64,000 bases of DNA from the NCBI GenBank assembly GCA_005656395.1, contig SRSI01000062.1:245216-309215 (forward strand), read 5' to 3'. The position numbers and the translations under genes are program-made. This stretch comes from Strongyloides papillosus (Eukaryota > Nematoda > Chromadorea > Rhabditida > Strongyloididae). The notes beneath the pieces were generated by a model. That model did not search any database. It had not been told where the DNA came from and was given only the letters and a program-made list of their open reading frames with translations. Shown here piece after piece: positions 1 through 11,812 of the stretch (within the stretch, counting starts at the first letter, position 1; each line of letters starts with the position of its first letter).

Positions 1-630
1 AACATAAATAATATAGCATCGTTATACTAACTTTCACTATTTGTAAGCTGATTTAAAAAATAGAACCATTTGAAGTATGAATAATGGTATAAATTATTAT
101 TATTTATTAATCGGAAGTGTTGAATATTTACAAGATTATGCATGAAAATGCAATTTAATCATTATTTTAGTCATAATATTAAAATGTATAAAAATTATAA
201 TGACCACTTTGATAGAATAATAAAAATTAATATGAGAAATTTTTGATTGATTCTACTACCTTATAATGCGAAGAATCCTTTTCACTTATGCACAAATGTT
301 ACGTTTTGTTATTTTTTCAGTAGAATTAATAATTTAAAGTATTTACTTAACATAAGTAAATATAAATCGTAATGCAGTAATTTTTTGTAGAATATTTTTA
401 GAATTAACAAAGTTTCAACATGAAATAAATTGCAATTGTTTTTTGCAAAAAAAGTGTTTTGGTTAAAAATATGTTTTGACAAAAATTTAGAAAAAATTTA
501 CTTAAAAAAGTACATAGAAAAAAATCGTTAAATAAAGACTTTAAAGCTACAACAAATTGTGATACCCAAATATTTCAAAAAAATTTAATATTAGTAAAAA
601 ATTGTATATATTTCTTCTTATTAAATACTG
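1..630. other. AT-rich intergenic edge
   Basis: No coding frame, RNA gene or repeat is visible here. It is the 3' flank of the minus-strand patched-related gene, so it probably holds that gene's 3' UTR. Confidence 0.5.
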
Positions 631-3600
631 CTATGTTTCGCTCTTTAGAATTTCTCTTGATTCATCTTTTGCTTCATGTAAAATTGTATCATCATTATCT
701 TTCATATTTCGACCCATATATCTGCAAGATCTGGTACTTGACGACGACAAAAACGTATGATAAATATTTGTATTATTAATAAATTCTGGAAGTGCCGTCA
801 AAATTGTTGGAAGGATCACTAAACCATGTATAAAACCCAATGTTACGACAAGAAATATTGTCTTTACAAAGACAATTGGAGAATAACTATTCAAAAATAA
901 TAATGGTAGTACACACATTATTGTACTCAGTCCAGCTTGTATCATTGGCCATGCTACCGCTGTCAAAGTATGTTCCAATCGTTCCTGAACACCTTTTAAA
1001 GAAACTTTAATTATCTTTCCATTTCGAATTTCTCTTTTACTAGTTACTTGAAAATGATAGCTTACATGTGCTGTAAAGTCCACACTCATTCCAATAGACA
1101 TTAAAACTGCTGCCATAACAACAGGATCAAGATCACAACCCCAATGATTCAAAAAACCAAAAACTCCTGTTGATATAGAAACTATTGCTAAACTAGCTGT
1201 TACGACAGATAAAGTTGGAATAAATATAGCACAAACTATTGTCATAACTGATAACGTTAATATACCAGTTGAAATGGCAACTGATTTTAATGAAAGCATC
1301 TGATCAACAAACATTCCATTTGCCTCCCAAACAGTAACATTTAAATCTGAGTAAGATTCTGCAATTTTCCTCCATACTTGTTGAATTTTAATTCTTTGAT
1401 CCCATGTAGAGACATTTTCATATGAAACCGTAAACCAGAATTTAACAACAACATTCTGGCTTATTAGTTTATTTTTGCTTTGAGTTGTATTTTTAACACT
1501 CCAATCGATGACATCTTTCTTTTTAAGTTTTACAAATGTTCTCCAATGTTTGTATATTGGGTCTTCTAGAAATCCATCAATGTAACTCCAATCAATTCCA
1601 GTTTCACTTCTAGTTACTCTTTTCGTATCTTCAAAATCAAAATTCATGAATTTCACTAATTTTTCATACGCTGAAGTTGTATTCCATGCTTTTATATAAT
1701 CTCTTAACCATAACATACTAGCATACTTTCCTTTGCATTCTTTAAGACCCTCAAATTCATCAACTAACTGATAAAATCTTTTCAAATCTTTTTTACTTGT
1801 TATATCAACTGGATTATTGACAATGATAGTTGCTGGATGATAAGCTTTCCAAATAATATCTTCCAATTGTCCATTTGTAACTTGAAGAGGTGAATCTGAA
1901 GGTAATATTTTTCCTGCATCTAATTTCGTTTTAATATTAACAGAACCAGTTATTGCAAAATAAAGGTAAATTGTCATTACTAATGCAAGAAATAGGAACC
2001 ATATTGGATTTCTCACTAAATTACAGTAATGATGGAGCCATCGATGTTGAAGTTTATCTATATATTCTCTCCATGATTTTTCATTTCTTGGTAATTGATC
2101 TTTTTCTTTACATGAACTTGCTAAAGTTATTGAAGATGATGATGATAATGGTGATACATTTATTACATATGAATTTTTTTCAAAAGTTGATGCTATTGTT
2201 AGTATTGGTCCAAATAATATTAATTCATAAATGTATCCAAGAGCCATAGCAATTGCAGTTGCTGCACAAAACATTCTTATTTCTAAAAAAATTATTGATT
2301 TTTTTTAATTATTAAAAAAATACCTGGTGTTGGTGTTGTAGCACCTATAAGAAAACTGATAAAATTTGTTAAACTAGTTATTGTTATACTTGGACCAACT
2401 TCCTCATAAACAACACTCATTCTATCAACTGTACCAAATCCTTCATTTCCGAGTCTTTGAAATGCATGAATCATTAGAAAAGCATCATCAACACCAATTC
2501 CCATTACAAGAAAAGGCATAACTAACATGAAACTATTAGTCCTCATACCAAAAGCGCTTATCATTCCATAGGTACTAGTGATAGCAAGAATAGGACACAT
2601 AATGGAACCTAATGCTACAATAATTTTTCCAACATCAAGTGAATTATGATACACAGCACCAATCCCAACATTAGATGCAACAAAAATAATCATAAAAAGG
2701 AAACCAGCAGCAAAATATGGAGTAATTTTTTTACCATCTCTCATCATTTCATCATCTAATATCTCAGTCCCTGCAACATTAATATTAACAATAGAACTAT
2801 AATTTTTATTCTCTTGAGTAAATTTAAAAATTTCTTTTTCCCACTGATATAAAATTTTTTCCTGAAATTCACTCTTTGCTTCACCACGAAATACTAGGAA
2901 AACAACAGAAACTGACTCCATATTTGTGATTGATTGTATTCTATTATATCCATTAAGTGTAGCTGTAGAAGTATTAAAGATGGAATGATTAACAAAAACA
3001 TCTCTCGTTGACGGGTATCCTTTTTGAACAACACCAAAAAAAGTCCGTTCCAAATGCATTTCATAGTCATCTACTGATATTATTGGATAAGTTAATCTTA
3101 TCTCTTCGGGTAACGGTTTATTATTTTTCACAGCTTCTATAGTTCTATTTAAACCATCTGCAAACATTTCTAATCCTATATTAGCATAACAAAATGGTTC
3201 ACAAATTTCTAAATAAGAATAACTTTTATTTTTGTTTTTTTCATTTTCATTCTTAAAAATAGGAATTATTTTAAAGGTGCTTTGCATAAAATTTAAAATT
3301 CTCTTTGCTTCATAAATGTATTCCTCTCTCAACATAGAGTTGTTGTCTTTTGCCGTTAGCGTACAAACAGTCATAATTGGATCACCTGAGGAGTTCCAGA
3401 ATTCTCTAATAACATTTGTTTCATAACGACTTGGACTGTTAGTTGGTGTGTATCCATCCCGTATTCTATCCCGTAAATCTATTTTGTATAATCCTATACT
3501 CCATAATGAGATAATTGTTGAGATAACTATAAAATGGTATGGCTTTTTAGCTACTGCGCCTCCGAAAAAACGAAACATTCCTTTTAAAGTCAAAAAAGAT

Positions 3601-3908
3601 GTAAAAGATCTATGCTTTTTTGTGTTATCAAAATGATCTAAAAAATTTGTTTCTTTATCTCATTTTAGTTTAAACATACTTGGATTAGTTGCTTTAATAG
3701 TTTTCCCGTTTTCCACAACATTTAGTGGTAGTTTTTCATCATTCCAATTGGTATTTCTATCAACAGCCTTATCATTATCATCAGAAGTAGTTTGTTTGAA
3801 ATTTGTCAGTCTATCAGTCATACAATCTTCAGCTCTCCTACAAGTCATAAATTCTTCGTCTTCCATTTTTTTTAGTTTGGAAAAAATTTTTTCAAAAAGA
3901 TGTATCAA
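631..3908 (-). CDS. Patched-related (PTR) sterol-sensing-domain membrane protein
   Basis: Three exons (3908-3680, 3637-2324, 2282-631) join into 1,064 aa. The introns are 42 and 41 nt. The first keeps the frame but carries an in-frame TGA, and joining exons 2 and 3 restores the family motif TPTPEI. There is a cytosolic head of about 100 aa, TM1 near 109-129 (HFIVISTIISLWSIGLY), a long luminal loop, and a sterol-sensing/RND block at about 380-545 with GIGVDDAF near 456. A second luminal loop follows, then a second RND block with GMSVDF near 900. Nematode PTR proteins are patched relatives linked to moulting, cuticle and membrane lipid traffic; which role applies here is unknown. A second in-frame ATG at 3866 (MEDEEF) could be the true start. 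Confidence 0.9.
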
Positions 3909-6313
3909 TCATAAGAAAATAAATAAAATAAATATTTAAAGATTATAAATAAATATTTTTCCAGAAATAGGAAGAAGTAGTTTAATGATGTTTTATTGGT
4001 AATAAATAATCTTTCTAAATAAATGAAGAAAAATTAATGTTAAGAAATATTTTTTATTTAAATAAATTAATTTTTGATAAAAAATATTTATATTTTCTTA
4101 GAGAAATTTTAAAAATAATAGTGAAGGAAAAATTAAAGTTGAATAATGGAAACGTTGAATGATATTAATCAATCTTTTTAATATAATATAACTTTATAAT
4201 AATAACATTTATGATAAAGAATAAATTATTAAATTTCTTTAAGCCAACAACATCAGCAAAAATATTGATAATAAATGATATCCAAAATTTTGGCATATAT
4301 CATATCGATGTTCGCTCATCTGTAGATTATGATGAATTTTAGATAAAAATATAATTACAAAATATATTACAAGAAAATAGTTATCAGTAGGAAAAGATCT
4401 TAATGGCTAATTGTAGTGATAAATAAAAATTATTTTTCATTTTGAATAAGTAATTATAAAATAAAGTTTAGGAAAATTTTTAAGTAACTTTTTATATTTA
4501 AAGTGTTAAATTTTAATAGAAAAAAAGAAATGTGAAATAACAAGATAAAATAGAATTAAAGAACGAGATATGTTAGAAATAAAATTTAACTTCTTGAAAA
4601 TAATAAATTATATATTGTTACTTAAAAAATTTGATAAAATGGTGAGAATTGTAATTTTTTTAAAAATTTAGAGAAAAAATTTTTAATATATAAAATTTAT
4701 TGACAATTTATAGTATATAATCTGATGAAATAAGTTTTAAATAAAATGAATGTACCTCTAAATGATGATAGTAAAAGTTATACTTGTTAATGGAGAATGT
4801 TCTTAGAATTATTAAGTTCTGTATAATGACATAATACACATACATATATATTTATTTAGAGAACTTTTAATTTGTCAATTATATCACTCAGAGACTATGT
4901 CATAAGTTAAATAGAAATTTATTTTAATTTTACATTATCTCTCTAACTATTCAATATATTAATAACATTATTCAGCTTGTAGCAATTTTAAGGTAATAAA
5001 TATAAGTTAATTTTACTGAGGCTAGTAATATTAAAATTATTACTAAAATAATTATTCTTACCCTCTATATCAACAAAATATTTTACCATATTATTTAGAA
5101 TCATAAACATAATAAAAATTATTATCCTTGAGGATGTTTTTTTTTTCTGACATTCATCGAAGTGAGAAAAATTTTAGTGGATAAAAAATTAACAAAGTCA
5201 ATGGATTTGTGTAGCATTTTTTTTTGTTAAATTGAACACATAAATATTCAATTCATCTTTTTTCCGTGTTTATTATTGACAGAATTATATTAACTATAAT
5301 AGGAGGAGATAGAAAATTGTTGTAACAAAAATAACAATATTTTTTCAATATATGTAGGATATAGAAATAATAATTTAAACTTCAAAAATGCCATTTCAAG
5401 AAGACAGATAAAAAGATTAAATTTTGGTGCATCATTTTTTAATATTAATATTTTCTTGGTGACAACGACTTTATCAATACTACATATATAGTAGATATCT
5501 GGTTATACTACTCTTCTAACAATTGAGAGAAAAATATATTATAATACATGTCATGCTTATAAATAATAACGTTCCCTTTGTATATGTAATAAAAAGCACA
5601 CGAGTTGAAGAGATATTTAAGTATAGATTCAAATTAAACAATAATGTTTTGATACTACTTTTCAAGAAATGTCCTATTAAAAATTTATTTGTATAAACAT
5701 AATTTTTAATAGCATTTCTTATTCATATACATAGTTTAAATTATAAATAATAAAGTTCAGACAAATATTAATTAAAAATAACATTTAATATTTTAAATAT
5801 TTATGATAGTAAAAATAATATTTATCTAATAAATATTAATATTTCAAAGAGTAAAAACTAATAACCACATTGGAATAGCATTAAAAGGTAAACTAAAGTA
5901 ATGTCGTGTTATTAACATTTTAAAACCTAAACAAAATTTCTTTTTTCTTCAAAAACAAAAAACACATTTAGATAATAAAATATAAATAAAAAATTGCTTT
6001 TATATAAAGTTCATACTTTTACTATGATGAAATTTCAAAAAGAATTCGTTTAATTGAATGCCTCTATCTAATAGACACTTTAAGTTATTTTTATTTATAC
6101 TCATTTAGTATTACGAGGACCACGTTTGATCATTCCTCCTACTATTGAATAGAAAATGAACTTAAATAAAAATAATTTCAACACTACATATATTTACATT
6201 TATTTAGTTTTATAGTATGATAATAGCAAAAAGTATCTGCACTTTATAAAAAGAAATAGATTATTTTTATTCAAATAATTGTTCTTTTTTATTGAAAAAA
6301 AATAGGTTTTTTA
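3909..6313. other. AT-rich intergenic region
   Basis: This 2.4 kb region is very AT-rich, without convincing coding frames, tRNAs or ordered repeats. The right-to-left promoter of the patched-related gene should lie near 3,910-4,200, but I see no clear core element. Confidence 0.4.
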
Positions 6314-7497
6314 TTACACTGTAAGAATGTATGAAAAATCAGGATATATCCATAGTCTCATGTAATGTTCGAAAAATGGAAAATGTGTTATTAAAAATTC
6401 AGCCATCCAGCATAATGTTCTATCCAGAATATTTAATTTATTTTGTGCTTTACTTTCTTTCATTATTAAATCTGTTTTTAAGCTTACCCTTGGATCTTTG
6501 CTTCTCTCTTTTATACAAAAAACTTTGTTGTTATTGTATGTTGATAAATTAACAAATAATGCACCAATTTCCTCAAATTTATTAAATTTTTCTTCCGCAC
6601 CAGCTCCACCATCATATTGGAGAAATAGTGGAAGATTCTTTACTTTGTCAATATTTAATCTCCAGTTACTCATCAAAGTTGTTGGTATGAATTTACATAA
6701 TCCATTATCATTATTAGAAGTAATAAATTTATAACAGTATTGACTCATCATGTTATTATCTGTTACAAGTCTATTTTCAAGATTTCTTTTAACAAAATTA
6801 AACAGTTCATATGTATCTTTACCACTTTTAACCTTAAAATAACCACCAGCTGTCATATTTTTCAATAGTCCTTCGTCACTCTCAGAATCTAATAAAATTT
6901 TATAACTATTGTCTAAGTGTAAATTTTTATTATTTTCTATTTCTTTAAATAAGTCATCTCTCCATATTGTATCGCATTGAATCATCCAAAATTCATCGAC
7001 AATCGTTGTGAGGTATGCAGATACAGAGGCTCGGAAATATTGGAAAAATTGATATGTTCCCTCGCCACGTTTGAATTTTTCTTCCAATGGTTTTGAATAA
7101 AATCGATAGATGTGAATATTTGGAAACGAATTTGATAAAACATTGTAAGATATATCATCAAATGCTAGTAGTAATATCTTTGATTTTGTTTTGTTAAAAG
7201 ATTCAACATTACACAAAAAGTTTAATGTTATATTTAATGCATACTAAAAATTAGTTTATTTATAAAATATTCATTAAAAATATATAATACCTGATTCAAT
7301 AAAATAATTGCAGGTGCTCCAATTTTTTTAACCTTATCTTTAAACTCAGGCAATGCATCAAAGTCTTTTACTGTCATATTTTTTCCATACTTTTCAACAA
7401 AATCAGTAACCTTTAATACTATTGAAGCTCTTCTATTAATATCATACGCTAACAAACAAAAAATAATACAAAACACTATAGAATGAATAGAGAACAT
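6314..7497 (-). CDS. Nucleotide-diphospho-sugar transferase-like protein (Nucleotid_trans family)
   Basis: Two exons (7497-7291, 7243-6314) around a 47-nt phase-0 intron give 378 aa. The N-terminus MFSIHSIVFCIIFCLLAYDI is a signal peptide or signal anchor, which suits a Golgi type II glycosyltransferase or a secreted form. The join reads LLNQ-YALNITLNFLCN. The core FWMIQCDTIWRDDLF lies near residues 155-169 and occupies the place of the sugar-nucleotide/metal-binding DxD motif; here only the second Asp is kept (QCD). NFT/TLNF-type segments and a late LDRTLCWMAEFLITHFPF also fit the nematode family with this domain. Donor and acceptor substrates cannot be told. It starts 112 bp behind the carrier gene on the same strand. 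Confidence 0.75.
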
Positions 7498-7516
7498 TTT
7501 AAAATTTTTTATTCCA

Positions 7517-7518
7517 CT
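7517..7518 (-). other. Probable trans-splice acceptor of the glycosyltransferase gene
   Basis: Reading on the minus strand, AAAACTTTAG occurs 19 nt before the ATG at 7497, in the short gap behind the carrier gene. In nematode operons the downstream gene is commonly trans-spliced at such a site. The use of this site is inferred. Confidence 0.35.
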
Positions 7519-7609
7519 AAAGTTTTAACACCATAAATTTTGTAAAAATAAGATTTTTATCTTTGACCTAATTTTATTATAAACATTCAGTGTACAAAGA
7601 AAGGAAAAT

Positions 7610-8648
7610 TTAATTTTTAGTATATCCAAAATTTATTTTTAATTGCTCATAAATAAGAAACATGAATGTTGTATGAGGAGCCAACCGTATCCATGCTGGA
7701 ATAAAACCATTGTAAAAATTTAATGGACCACTTTTCCATATTTTAATAATATACTCAGTAACTGTTCCATACTCTCCTACCTGAGCATTCATCATTCTTG
7801 TTTTGATGACATCTATCGGTTGTGTTAACAATGTTCCCGTACTTGATGCTCCAATTGAAGAGATTAGATGAGTGATAAAACCATCTTTAAGATTTAAGAA
7901 AGACGTTGATATAATGATATATTTAAATTGATCATAAAATGCAATTTGCCCTATTGTTATAGCTATTGCTCTACATATAGCCATTGTAGCTCCATTAAAT
8001 AATGTTATGAATCCTTCATCTCTAATAATAATATAAATCGCATCAAAAGCATGTTTGTAATTTCTCCTATGTTCATCACAAACTTTAATATCATTTTGCA
8101 TTCTTACATTAACTAAATCTCCGGGTGTACCAATAAAGCCACTTATCGCCCCAGCAAAAGATGCTAAAATAACTTTATAATCAAATGGCACGTCATTATC
8201 AGGATCTTCATTATTAAGATATAAGAAAGTTGACTTAAAAAATTCATAAAATGCAAATCTTGCTGTTGAATAAGTAATTTGTCTTAATAACGATCCACTA
8301 ATGCCAGCATAGAATCCTAAAATACCATGCACTGTAAATATATGAGCAATTATTTTGAGGAAACTTTTTGAATCTGGATCATATCTATTTTGAGTTTGAA
8401 GGTGAACTTTGACAACCTCTAATGGATGACTAAGTAACGCAGCACCACAAGATGCAATACCCCCAAAATACCATCTTCCGTGAATTTTCTTAGTTTTTAA
8501 GAGAGCAGCATCTATATTTATTTATAGTAGAGAAAATTTAAAAAAAAATACCTGATGTAATATTTCTATCTGTCCCATCATTTTGTAAACAATTATTTTC
8601 GATAACAGAAGATAAAAAAATGAAGAAAATAAAATACCAAAATTTCAT
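7610..8648 (-). CDS. Mitochondrial dicarboxylate carrier-like protein (SLC25A10 family) with extra N-terminus
   Basis: Two exons (8648-8552, 8511-7610) with a 40-nt intron give 332 aa; SLC25A10 relatives are nearer 290 aa. Three carrier repeats show SHPLEVVKVHLQT, GTPGDLVNVRMQND and TQPIDVIKTRMM; the second has Asn where Lys/Arg is usual. HGRWYFGGIASCGAA matches the start of the dicarboxylate carrier group, which exchanges malate/succinate for phosphate across the inner mitochondrial membrane. The oddity is exon 1: MKFWYFIFFIFLSSVIENN, followed by about 24 polar residues, looks like a secretory signal peptide. Exon 2 has no in-frame ATG until the second repeat, so this exon is needed to start the protein. 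Location in the cell is therefore uncertain. Confidence 0.85.
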
Positions 8649-10494
8649 TTAAATCTTGATAAAAAGATGAATAATTATTATCTCTTATCCTCAATTAAAA
8701 TACATACATCTTCATCAATGTTACAAAGATATTTATAAATAAAGTTTCATTTTATGTTTATATTAATTTTATAAAATGTTTATAAAACTTCCACTTTTAA
8801 AAACTTTGCTTATTATAAGACATATTATATTAAAAAATATAAAGTGCAAAATAGCACAGTGAACTATTCAAAAACAAAAACAATTTATCAAGATAAAGAA
8901 TGATGTCGAACTGCAAAAATTAAAATCATTAGTCTTTATTATACCAATACTTATTTTTTATTTATTTTTGTTAAAAAAACGATGTTGTCAAATAGGTGTG
9001 ATAAATCATGTTTTATAATAATATAATTTTTTATCAATAAAGATGTCTTCATATAAACAACACAGTACTTGATAACCGATTAACAAGTAGTAGAATGGAA
9101 ATAATTAACCATATGTGGAAAGATTGTTTTATTTTGAATTTTCATTTTAAATTTTTAAAAAACATTTTTGTATATTTAAAAGGTGAAAAACTTTTTTTTT
9201 ATATTATGTAGTACTAGTTTTTGTCAGCTATTATTGTTATTATTTTGTTTTCATTCCGACTTAACATCATTAAACCATTTTTTACTCACAATCCATTAAA
9301 TAATATTTTTTTAAAGTAATTTCTCTGTTATTTTAAATAAAAATTTCAATATTTCTTAAGAAAAATACACCACCTTGTTTTATTTAACCTAATAGCCTTC
9401 AAAATAAATTATTTATTATTTAATTATGATTAATTATTATTAAAAGAGCAAAATAATGGTAAATAGATAATTATTTAATGCTTTACTGCTATTAAATATG
9501 TTAGTATAAATTTTTGAAATAAATCTACAACACTAACTTAAATATTTTTTACCTTTATATAAAAATATTTTTGTTGAAATGTATCAACAAAAATATATCT
9601 TTATGTCGAGGCAATTTTCCTAGAGTTTTTAATCTATGATATCCAAAACTAGAATGTTAAATTTGGTATCAAACATGGCATATTAAAGATTAGTCCGGGA
9701 AAATTGTTAGTTATACGATTATGGCTTTTGATATACAAACTAGATTAGCATTTATAAAAAAAGCTCCACCATGAACATGTTAATTATTAAATAAATTACA
9801 ACATTCTGATACAAAACAATTTTTTCAAAATATTTTTATGAAATAAATTATATTTTTGATGACTTCATAAAAGAGATAAAAAATTGTTCCCCTCATATTT
9901 AATGATGATAGTAAAATATTTTAAAACTTTACGAAAAAATATTCATAAACTAAAAATGTGTTATTTCTCCACTTAATAATTAAATTTTAGTTATTTTAAA
10001 TATTATTATCAAAAACTAAGATAATGTTTGTTTTGAAATTTAGAGAAAATCCAAATAATAAATTATGCAATCTTTTACAAGATATTTATTATACTGTACT
10101 TTTTTAATGCGTTTACTTAGTTTATCATTCAAAATCTCCCTTACAAAAAATATTTCATACGTAATACAATATTCAATTTACTATAATTAACAAATAAAAA
10201 AACAATGTAGTCGTTTATTTTTTATTTCAATTTGCGCATAATTCGTTACTGGTCTATACAGGTATCTAGTAAAAGCGATCGTTATGTTCCATAGTAATTT
10301 TCCATTCAAAACAACAATGGAATAAAGCATACGTTAATTTTTTTTTGGGAATTTTTCTTGTCTGATTATATTTAAAACGATAAATATTTTCTTTACTAAT
10401 ATTTAAATAAATTTTGGTTTTTACCTCTAGAAGAATTTTATATTATTGATTTTTATATTATTCATTCTTTAGAAAAATTTTCTCAAAAAAAGTC
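8649..10494. other. Intergenic region between divergent genes
   Basis: This region lies between the minus-strand carrier and the plus-strand phosphatase, so both promoters should be here. Apart from the imperfect inverted repeat at 9612-9706, I see no feature. Confidence 0.45.
9612..9706. repeat. Nested imperfect inverted repeat
   Basis: CAATTTTCC (9612-9620) pairs with GGAAAATTG (9698-9706). Inside it, GATATCCAAA (9638-9647) pairs with TTTGGTATC (9662-9670) with one bulged base. The block is less AT-rich than its flanks. It could be a decayed miniature inverted-repeat element or a folded RNA. Confidence 0.35.
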
Positions 10495-11367
10495 ATGCCA
10501 TCATCCTACGGTAGGATTGTTAAACGGGATAAATTTGAGGAAAGAGATAGAAATATGAATATGAATAGTGAAGGAAAAAGACAAAAAAATTCTCGGTCGT
10601 TCTCTCATAAATCGTCTGAAAAGCCTGAAAAAAATGGTTTCATTCCAACATCTCTAAAACTGCCAAAGGGGTAATTAATTATTTGTTGTTTATTTTTAGT
10701 ACCAATTTTATTTTTTAGTTGGGGCACCTATCAATCTCCTATAGGAAAAGTCATAGAAGGTACTCAATTTCTACCTTTCAAAACACCTCTTCATAATTCA
10801 TATTTTACCTCACATGGAACACGCCTTCCTCCGGAGGCAACATTTAGGCCGCAAGATTTGATAGATCACTGCAAAAAAAAGAATATCAATCTTGGTCTCA
10901 TTATTGATCTCACTTCAACGAATCGCTATTACGATAAGCATGAATTCATTAAGAGGAAAATACGTCATTACAAGTTACCTTGTTCGGGTCATGAAATTCA
11001 TCAAAATGAACCTAGAGCTCTAGAATTTATTCAAATTGTCCATGAATTTTTAAGTGATAAAAATAATCGCGGAAAAATTGTTGGTGTCCATTGTACACAT
11101 GGTTTAAATAGAACAGGATATATGATATGTAGATATATGACCGATGTCATGGGATTTAGTGCCAAAGATGCTACAGAGGCTTTTGAAAAAGCCAGAGGTT
11201 ATACTATGGTTAGAGTTCAATATAAAGAGCATCTCTATTTACTTGAAGAGGAAAAAAATAATTCAGGAAACCAAAATATAGTCTTTAATTCTATTGACAA
11301 TGACTCTGAAAATCAGGAATGTAGTAAAAAATTGGGTTCATTAACGTTATCTAGGAACGAAGAGTAG
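10495..11367 (+). CDS. RNA 5'-triphosphatase/diphosphatase, DUSP11/PIR-1 type
   Basis: Exons 10495-10670 and 10719-11367 give 274 aa; the 48-nt intron ends at the second of two possible acceptors, since the first (TTTTTAG at 10699) leads to a stop. The first 58 residues are basic and Lys/Arg/Ser-rich. The catalytic domain begins WGTYQSPIGKVIEGTQFLPF, as in DUSP11. The cysteine-phosphatase loop HCTHGLNRTGY places the nucleophile at Cys184 and the phosphate-binding Arg at 190. The family removes gamma/beta phosphates from RNA 5' ends; C. elegans PIR-1 works with Dicer on small RNAs. Nuclear or cytoplasmic action is expected. The C-terminus is acidic/Asn-rich and unlike the core. Confidence 0.92.
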
Positions 11368-11812
11368 ATAAGTGAATATTTATATGTCATTGCATATTTA
11401 AAATGAACTTTTTTTATTAAAATTTTTTCTATATATCGTTTTTTATTGTATTCAATTTTAATCACTGATATTGCTATTAATATGTTTTTAATTTGGATGC
11501 CCTTTTTTTGTCAATTTAAATTAGATATATTAGTAAATATATTTTCAAGTTTATAAATATTTTCTATCTATTTAATAGTTTCCTTAACATGTGCTTAGGA
11601 GAAAAATTATTGGTTGTACATGATTTCTCTAAACTGCACTTTATAAATTTTTCTAGCATTTTGCACGAAGCATAAAAATCTTGAAGAGAATTTTAATGCA
11701 TTAACTGAAGTAACATTTTACCATTCCCTAAAGTAAACGTGCATAATTGTCTTTCTGGTTTTAATTGCTTTAAAATAAATTTGTTCAATTTTTATATTTA
11801 TTTTTTTTAGAA
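11368..11812. other. Intergenic gap with trans-splice acceptor
   Basis: This is the 3' flank of the phosphatase and the promoter side of SDHA. A long T-run ending TTTTTTTTAG at 11801-11810 sits 2 nt before the SDHA ATG. It fits SL trans-splicing, or less likely a 5'-UTR intron end. Confidence 0.5.

Noticed and set aside
3660..3662. In-frame TGA in the patched-related gene as a nonsense mutation or recoding site
   Set aside because: It lies inside a standard 42-nt GTATGT...TTTTTTAG intron that preserves the frame.
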